Shown piece after piece: positions 1 to 3,488 of a stretch of 5,695 nt of DNA (position 1 is the stretch's first letter; the number at the start of each line of letters is the position of its first letter). The DNA lies in the NCBI GenBank assembly GCA_945882475.1, contig CAMCWJ010000199.1, positions 1 through 5,695 on the forward strand, read 5' to 3'. The notes under the pieces are model-generated. The model did not search any database, was not told where the DNA came from, and saw only the letters and a list, made by a program, of their open reading frames with translations. This DNA is from Bifidobacterium breve. Lineage in GTDB: Bacteria; Actinomycetota; Actinomycetes; Mycobacteriales; Mycobacteriaceae. A program made the position numbers and the translations under genes.

Positions 1-2
1 GA

Positions 3-719
3 TTTCGACGCACCGCGCGGCATCGCGGCATGGCGGTGCGGATCGTCGGACCGCTTGTGGTCCTGGCCGTGCTGGTCGGCGTGACCGCGTTACCGCCTGC
101 GGCTGTATCCGTCATAGCGGTGTCGGCGGTCATGGTTCAGTGGCGCCGCAGCCGGCGGGCCGCGGCGCGGGGGCGCCGTGCTGAAGGCCGGGCGATGGCA
201 GCGGCGCTGGAGGTGCTCGTCGGCGAGTTGCGGGTCGGTGCGCACCCCGCCGGGGCATTCGGTGTCGCTGCCGCGGAATCCGGCGGAACAGTCGGCCGGG
301 CGCTGGGCACCGTGGCGATCCGGGCCCGCTTGGGCGCGGATGTAGTCGCTGGACTGCGGTCGGTGGCGGCCGCCTCGGCGGTGCCCGCCTACTGGGACCG
401 GCTGGCGGTCTATTGGCAACTCGCGGCACGCCACGGCCTGCCGATCTCGACTCTGATGCGGGCCGCCCATAGTGACATCGTCGACCGCCAGCGCTTCGAC
501 GACCGAGTGCAGGCCGGCCTGGCCGGAGCCCGGGCCACGGCGGCGATCCTGGCCGGGCTGCCGGTCCTCGGGGTGCTGCTGGGTCACCTGCTCGGGGCCC
601 ACCCGATCAGGTTTCTGCTCGGCGGCGGACTGGGCGGGTGGCTCCTGGTGGGGGGAGTCGGACTGGTCTGCGCCGGTATCGCCTGGGCGGATCGCATCAT
701 CGACCGCGTGGCCTCGTGA
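3..719 (+). CDS. tadB: TadB-like Flp pilus inner-membrane platform protein (5' end probably cut by window edge)
   Basis: Probable inner-membrane platform protein of the Tad/Flp pilus machine, which couples the TadA ATPase to pilin insertion; it corresponds to Rv3658c. Counting from the ATG at base 30 (229 residues), a hydrophobic block spans residues 5-37. A very basic linker (39-53) follows, then a cytoplasmic T2SF-type helical domain (about 58-165, with LEVLVGELRVGAHPAGAF at its start). Two hydrophobic segments (about 169-190 and 195-219) close the protein. The frame stays open to base 3 with basic residues (FRRTARHRG). The ATG at 30 has no Shine-Dalgarno, and Rv3658c is longer as I remember it (about 266 residues). 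I therefore think the real start is upstream of the window, though ATG 30 cannot be excluded. The stop overlaps the next start (GTGA, 716-719), which implies translational coupling. Confidence 0.83.
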   Translation, partial: FRRTARHRGMAVRIVGPLVVLAVLVGVTALPPAAVSVIAVSAVMVQWRRSRRAAARGRRAEGRAMAAALEVLVGELRVGAHPAGAFGVAAAESGGTVGRALGTVAIRARLGADVVAGLRSVAAASAVPAYWDRLAVYWQLAARHGLPISTLMRAAHSDIVDRQRFDDRVQAGLAGARATAAILAGLPVLGVLLGHLLGAHPIRFLLGGGLGGWLLVGGVGLVCAGIAWADRIIDRVAS

Positions 720-1291
720 GAACCGCCGCGGTGCTGCTGGCCCTGGCCCTGCTTCTGGGCGCTGCACCGTCCCGGATTCGTAGACCGACAACGGCATCCT
801 CCCGACGCATGCAGATCAGGCGCCCGCGCGGCGGCGACGCGGATGCCTTCGCCTCCGCATCGGCCCTCGATGTCCTGGCTGTCTGTCTTCAGTCGGGGAT
901 GGCAGTTGCCACCGCCGCTGCGGCGACCGCACCTTCGGCTCCGCCGGCATTGCAGGCGATGCTCCAACGCGCCGCCGACCTCCTGGCACTGGGTGCTGAT
1001 CCGGAGACGGCGTGGTCCATCGGGGACGGTACCGACGAAGGTCTGGTGGCTCTGGCGCGACTTGCACGCCGCTCGGCATCATCGGGAAGCGCACTGGCAC
1101 AGGGAATCTCCGAACTCGCCGATCAGTCCCGGCAGAACGCGATTCACTCCGCCGCCTCGGCCGCCGAGCGGGCCGGAGTCCTCATCGCCGGGCCATTGGG
1201 CCTGTGTTTCCTCCCGGCGTTCATCTGCCTGGGCATCGTGCCCGTGGTGGCCGGACTGGCCGGCGATGTCTTCAGCACGGGGTTGCTATGA
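716..1291 (+). CDS. tadC: TadC-like Flp pilus platform protein (T2SF family)
   Basis: Second platform protein of the Tad machine, expected to pair with TadB in the cytoplasmic membrane. The product is 191 residues, the length I recall for Rv3657c. It has a short N-terminal membrane segment (4-16), a basic cytoplasmic stretch (20-38), a helical T2SF-type core (about 49-140; LDVLAVCLQSGMAVATA near its start and LARLARRSASSGSALAQGI later) and a C-terminal membrane hairpin (about 154-184). I chose GTG 716 because it overlaps the tadB stop as GTGA and places the hydrophobic helix at the N-terminus. The in-frame ATG at 638 would add 26 residues that merely shadow tadB codons. The gene ends in another ATGA overlap at 1288-1291. 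It is much shorter than proteobacterial TadC, which is usual for the actinobacterial version. Confidence 0.85.
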   Translation: MRTAAVLLALALLLGAAPSRIRRPTTASSRRMQIRRPRGGDADAFASASALDVLAVCLQSGMAVATAAAATAPSAPPALQAMLQRAADLLALGADPETAWSIGDGTDEGLVALARLARRSASSGSALAQGISELADQSRQNAIHSAASAAERAGVLIAGPLGLCFLPAFICLGIVPVVAGLAGDVFSTGLL

Positions 1292-1312
1292 ACCCGGTGA
1301 TTCACACATCTC

Positions 1313-1320
1313 AGGAAAGG
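1313..1320 (+). promoter_or_regulatory. Strong Shine-Dalgarno of the Flp pilin gene
   Basis: AGGAAAGG lies 7 bases before the ATG at 1328, inside the only intercistronic gap in the operon (1292-1327, 36 bases). The other tad genes here start by stop/start overlap with no comparable site. An independent strong ribosome site fits the need for many more pilin subunits than platform proteins. No terminator or clear promoter is visible in the gap. Confidence 0.75.
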
Positions 1321-1327
1321 AAAAACC

Positions 1328-1531
1328 ATGCAGCACAACGTGATCCGGGTTGTTCAGGAGCGCCTCACCGCACTGGCGATCGACGAGGACGGCATGTCAA
1401 CGGTGGAGTACGCCATCGGCACCATCGCTGCCGCGGCATTCGGGGCGATCCTGTACAGCGTCGTCACCGGCGACTCGATCGTCGGTGCGCTGACCAACAT
1501 CATCAGCCGCGCGCTCAACACCAGGGTCTAG
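1328..1531 (+). CDS. flp: Flp-type major pilin precursor (DUF4244-like)
   Basis: Structural pilin of the Flp/Tad fibre, corresponding to Rv3656c. The 67-residue precursor has a polar leader (1-22, ending IDEDG) followed by MSTVEYAIGT. This is the class IVb prepilin signature: cleavage after Gly22, Glu at +5 (Glu27) and Tyr at +6 (Tyr28). A single hydrophobic helix follows (about 28-47), then a short tail to Val67. The mature subunit would be 45 residues, very small, as expected for Flp pilins. It should be inserted in the membrane, cut by a TadV-type prepilin peptidase that is not in this window, and extracted into the fibre by TadA/B/C. The start is secured by the Shine-Dalgarno at 1313-1320 and by preservation of the leader. 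Base composition matches the neighbouring genes. Confidence 0.92.
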   Translation: MQHNVIRVVQERLTALAIDEDGMSTVEYAIGTIAAAAFGAILYSVVTGDSIVGALTNIISRALNTRV

Positions 1532-1554
1532 CCGGCGATGACGGCTTCGCCACG

Positions 1555-1854
1555 GTGGAAGCGGCACTGGCCATCGCCACCCTGGTTGCGATTCTTTTGC
1601 TCTGTGCAGCTGGGATCACCGCGGTGTCCATGCAGGTGCGGTGCATCGACGCCGCGCGAGAGGCAGCCCGGCTGGCAGCCCGTTCGGACGCGGCGGCCGC
1701 TGAGGTGGCGGCCCGCATCGGACCGGCGGGTGCGTCGGTGGACGTCCGCCGAGACGGCGGCTACGTCATCGCCCGGGTCGGCGGGCGCATGCCACTGCTG
1801 CCGGGACTGGTGATCACCGGTGAAGCGATGGCCGCAGTGGAGTCGGGCAGCTGA
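1555..1854 (+). CDS. tadE: TadE-like minor pilin/pseudopilin (true start uncertain, probably further upstream)
   Basis: Membrane-anchored minor pilin corresponding to Rv3655c. GTG 1555 is the only conventional start downstream of flp and gives 99 residues. However, the coding sense clearly begins earlier: bases 1531-1557 read AGDDGFATV and run into EAALAIATL. That is a prepilin site (Gly | Phe-Ala-Thr-Val-Glu, Glu at +5), and the GTG start would delete it. A hydrophobic helix follows (bases about 1558-1625), then a polar, Ala/Arg-rich periplasmic-side domain with CIDAAREAARLAAR. Upstream in-frame starts are ATG 1288 and GTG 1297, which would run through the whole of flp in another frame. For M. 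tuberculosis, Rv3654c and Rv3655c have been reported as secreted proteins affecting macrophage apoptosis; I do not infer that role here. The identity is firm; the start is not. Confidence 0.75.
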   Translation: MEAALAIATLVAILLLCAAGITAVSMQVRCIDAAREAARLAARSDAAAAEVAARIGPAGASVDVRRDGGYVIARVGGRMPLLPGLVITGEAMAAVESGS

Positions 1855-2179
1855 GGACACCGGCGCCGCGACCGTACTGGCAGCGATCCTGATCGCGGCG
1901 CTGGTGGCGGTAACCCTGACCGGCGTCTGGATCGGAGCCGCGGTGGTGGCCCGCCACCGAGCGCAATCGGCCGCGGATCTCGCTGCCCTGGCGGCGGCCG
2001 CTGCGCTGGCCTCCGGTCCGCAGGCGGCCTGCGGACAGGCAGAGGCACTGAGCGCAGCCATGGGTGCGGTCCTGCGCGACTGCACGATCGATGATCTTGA
2101 CGTGGTGGTGACGACCACAGTCACCGCAGGCGGCCGGATCGGCGGGCAGGCCTGGGCGATCGCGCGGGCCGGACCCTAA
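1820..2179 (+). CDS. TadG-like Ala-rich pseudopilin, helicase/secretion-neighbourhood family
   Basis: Small membrane-anchored protein corresponding to Rv3654c and to the family named 'helicase/secretion neighborhood TadE-like protein'. GTG 1820 is the only start possible after an in-frame stop at 1811-1813; it overlaps the end of tadE by 35 bases. The product has 119 residues: a short basic-to-polar N-terminus (1-14), a helix of about 28 hydrophobic residues (16-44), then HRAQSAADLAALAAAAA (46-62), the hallmark of TadG/TadE-type proteins. A small C-terminal domain follows with two cysteines (Cys71, Cys88) that could form a disulfide outside the membrane. Gly15 sits at a prepilin-like junction (DTG | AATVL), but position +5 is Leu instead of Glu. 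It may act as a tip or minor subunit; this is inference. Last gene of the operon. Confidence 0.8.
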   Translation: MKRWPQWSRAAEDTGAATVLAAILIAALVAVTLTGVWIGAAVVARHRAQSAADLAALAAAAALASGPQAACGQAEALSAAMGAVLRDCTIDDLDVVVTTTVTAGGRIGGQAWAIARAGP

Positions 2180-2185
2180 CGCGCG
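2161..2185. terminator. Possible short hairpin across the two convergent stop codons
   Basis: CGCGCG at 2161-2166 and CGCGCG at 2180-2185 form a perfect 6-base inverted repeat with a 13-base loop that contains both overlapping stops (TAG on minus at 2178-2176, TAA on plus at 2177-2179). There is no T-tract on either side. A GC-only stem of this size could arise by chance in such GC-rich DNA, so a bidirectional terminator role is only a suggestion. Confidence 0.25.
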
Positions 2186-3174
2186 TCGGCGAGTTCGTCC
2201 GCGGTCGGAAGCCGCAGCGTCACCAAGCCGCCGAAGACACCCTCGTCCAGTTCGATCCGGCGGATGGTGACGTGCAGGGGCACCCAGTCCCCGTCGGTGC
2301 CGGGAAGTCGCAGAATCGTCGAACTGGTTTCGCCGGCCTCGAGGTCCGCCCTGATCCGGGTCGAGAAGTCCTCGTGGTCGGCAGGATGGATCCGCGCCGG
2401 GCTGCGCCAGTCGAAGTACGGGCACGGGTCATCCAGCCACTTCAGCAGCGTCCAGTTCCTCAGGTCGACCACGAGCCGGTACACACCAGGCTGGGAAAGT
2501 CCGTCGAGGATGCGCTGAGCGGGGTGGCCCGGTCCCGGCGTGTCCTGCACTGATTCGACGAGGTTCATTGCCCGTCCGATGAGGTGCTCGCTGCCGTCGT
2601 CGGCCCTTTCGAAGGCGGTCCGAACCACAAAGCCGACGCGGCGGAAAGTTCCTTGCTTATCAGTGAATTCCCAGGTGTTGCAATAGGTTCGGCCAGGAGC
2701 AACATCGATGCTCATGGCCAGCACCTTGGTCTCATCACGGTTGAGGATGCGACTCGGCATGTCCTCAATGAATGCCCGGCCGGTAGTCGATTCGGTCGCG
2801 GGGTCCATTCCGGCGTTGATCAGATACGCCACTGTGCCGGACGCCGCACCGGTGGTGAAGTTCCAGATCAGCGGACCTGGTGTGGGCCGCTCCGGTGGTT
2901 CGGTCCCGGCCGGGCCGCACCAGACATGGACCGCATGTATTCGGCCATCGGACATCGCGACCGGCTCGGTATGGATGACTCGGTTGGTCGTCGTGGCGGC
3001 GACGAGCCCTGAGGCGCCGCTGAGGGTCGCCTCGACAGCGGACCGGATGGCGGCGAGGTTGGAGTTGCGGCGCAGGAATACGTCGAACGGAACGAAATTC
3101 TTCATCTGCCGGCCCTGGGCGACGACCACAGGCTCGTCGCCAAGGGTCTCCACCAGTAACCAGTCCTGCGTCAC
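2176..3174 (-). CDS. Rv3651-like triple sensor-domain protein (PAS-GAF-PAS)
   Basis: Cytoplasmic sensor-like protein closely resembling Rv3651 of M. tuberculosis, whose structure was described as three sensor domains, PAS-GAF-PAS. Ligand and output are unknown to me. From GTG 3174 the product has 332 residues (Rv3651 has about 345). The N-terminal domain begins DWLLVETLGDEPVVVAQGRQ (4-23) with a later TEPVAMSDGRIHAVHVW (69-85). The middle domain covers about 100-205 (GRAFIEDMPSR at 132-142). The C-terminal PAS-like fold covers about 228-323 (YRLVVDLRNWTLLKWLDDP, then IHPADHEDF, LRLPGTDGDWVPLHVTIRRI and GLVTLRLP). There is no transmembrane segment, kinase, HTH or cyclase motif, so any signal must go to a partner. 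GTG 3174 matches the Rv3651 start as I recall it. An in-frame TTG at 3294 would add 40 residues, and neither start has a good Shine-Dalgarno. The stop overlaps the tad operon stop by 4 bases. Confidence 0.88.
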   Translation of the reverse strand: MTQDWLLVETLGDEPVVVAQGRQMKNFVPFDVFLRRNSNLAAIRSAVEATLSGASGLVAATTTNRVIHTEPVAMSDGRIHAVHVWCGPAGTEPPERPTPGPLIWNFTTGAASGTVAYLINAGMDPATESTTGRAFIEDMPSRILNRDETKVLAMSIDVAPGRTYCNTWEFTDKQGTFRRVGFVVRTAFERADDGSEHLIGRAMNLVESVQDTPGPGHPAQRILDGLSQPGVYRLVVDLRNWTLLKWLDDPCPYFDWRSPARIHPADHEDFSTRIRADLEAGETSSTILRLPGTDGDWVPLHVTIRRIELDEGVFGGLVTLRLPTADELADAR

Positions 3175-3317
3175 CGGGCCATGGTAGCCATGCCGCCGAG
3201 AGGTGCCGGTGTCGGGCGTGGGGCCGTAGCCCCAGCTAGGCGCGTCGTGTTGGACGAAAAGCGACTCATCGTCGGAACCGCTGTTGCGCAGCAACCGGGT
3301 CCGGGCGTACTTTTCAA
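3171..3317 (-). other. Possible leader ORF (48 codons) coupled to the sensor gene
   Basis: On the minus strand GGAGG (3327-3323) is followed after 5 bases by TTG (3317-3315). The frame then stays open for 48 codons and stops with TGA at 3173-3171, overlapping the sensor GTG start as GTGA. This is the same arrangement as at tadB/tadC. The peptide begins LKSTPGPGCCATAVPTMSRF, is rich in Thr, Pro and Ala, and shows no recognisable domain. It may be a translated leader that delivers ribosomes to the poorly marked GTG, or a chance ORF in GC-rich DNA. Its best support is the Shine-Dalgarno and the overlapping stop, not its composition. Confidence 0.25.
3219..3234 (-). promoter_or_regulatory. UACG-tetraloop hairpin in the sensor-gene leader
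   Basis: Read on the minus strand, TGGGGC-TACG-GCCCCA is a perfect 6-base-pair stem closed by a C-G pair over a UACG loop. In RNA this is a member of the unusually stable cUNCGg tetraloop class. It ends 44 bases before the GTG at 3174. There is no following U-tract, so it is not a standard terminator. It could stabilise or modulate the leader of the sensor transcript. If translation instead starts at TTG 3294, it lies inside codons for WGYGP and may be incidental. Confidence 0.4.
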
Positions 3318-3407
3318 GAGCGCCTCCGTCCTGTCGCGGACTTGCCGATCCGGTCGTTCCACTCGACGGCTCGTTGCGGGGTTAGCGAGTCTCGGCGTTC
3401 GGCTCGG

Positions 3408-3436
3408 AGTTTTCGTTCCGGCCGCAGCGGTGCCAA
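3408..3436 (-). promoter_or_regulatory. Weak sigma-70-type promoter candidate for the sensor gene
   Basis: On the minus strand TTGGCA (3436-3431) matches five of six bases of the -35 consensus. It is spaced 17 bases from AAAACT (3413-3408), a poor -10 that matches three of six. It lies downstream of the helicase stop and upstream of the possible leader ORF, where a promoter would be expected. The evidence is only the -35 match and the spacing, and the match is easily fortuitous. Confidence 0.2.
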
Positions 3437-3488
3437 GTTTCCACGTCGCGGCTGTCGACTGTTCGAGGGGTCGGTCGACGGCCGTGAC

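Larger units (their letters stand above)
3175..3488. other. Spacer between helicase and sensor gene
   Basis: These 314 bases separate the helicase stop (3489) from the preferred sensor start (3174). The part nearest the sensor gene contains the possible leader ORF, the UACG hairpin and an alternative TTG start. The part nearest the helicase (about 3330-3488) shows no convincing gene and no stem followed by a T-run, only two GTCGAC palindromes. In M. tuberculosis a PE gene (Rv3650) lies between these two orthologues; no PE-like reading frame (N-terminal Pro-Glu motif, Ala/Gly repeats) is visible here. Confidence 0.6.

Noticed and set aside
1..84. Frame-1 segment (DFDAPRGIAAW..., stop at 82-84) considered as the C-terminus of TadA overlapping tadB
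   Set aside because: No recognisable TadA motif in 27 residues. The tadB frame is open to base 3, and the expected family length suggests tadB already covers this region.
638..715. An upstream in-frame ATG at 638 that would lengthen TadC by 26 residues
   Set aside because: The added segment overlaps well-supported tadB codons, is basic and low in hydrophobicity ahead of the membrane helix, and GTG 716 gives the typical GTGA coupling and family-like length.
1538..1813. ATG-started 91-residue frame directly after the flp stop
   Set aside because: Its product is Trp/Arg/Pro-rich with no pilin signature. The overlapping frame carries the prepilin motif, hydrophobic helix and TadE-like domain.
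3448..3487. Inverted/direct GTCGAC repeats downstream of the helicase stop as a terminator
   Set aside because: Only 6-base palindromes with no extended stem and no T-run; expected by chance in GC-rich DNA.
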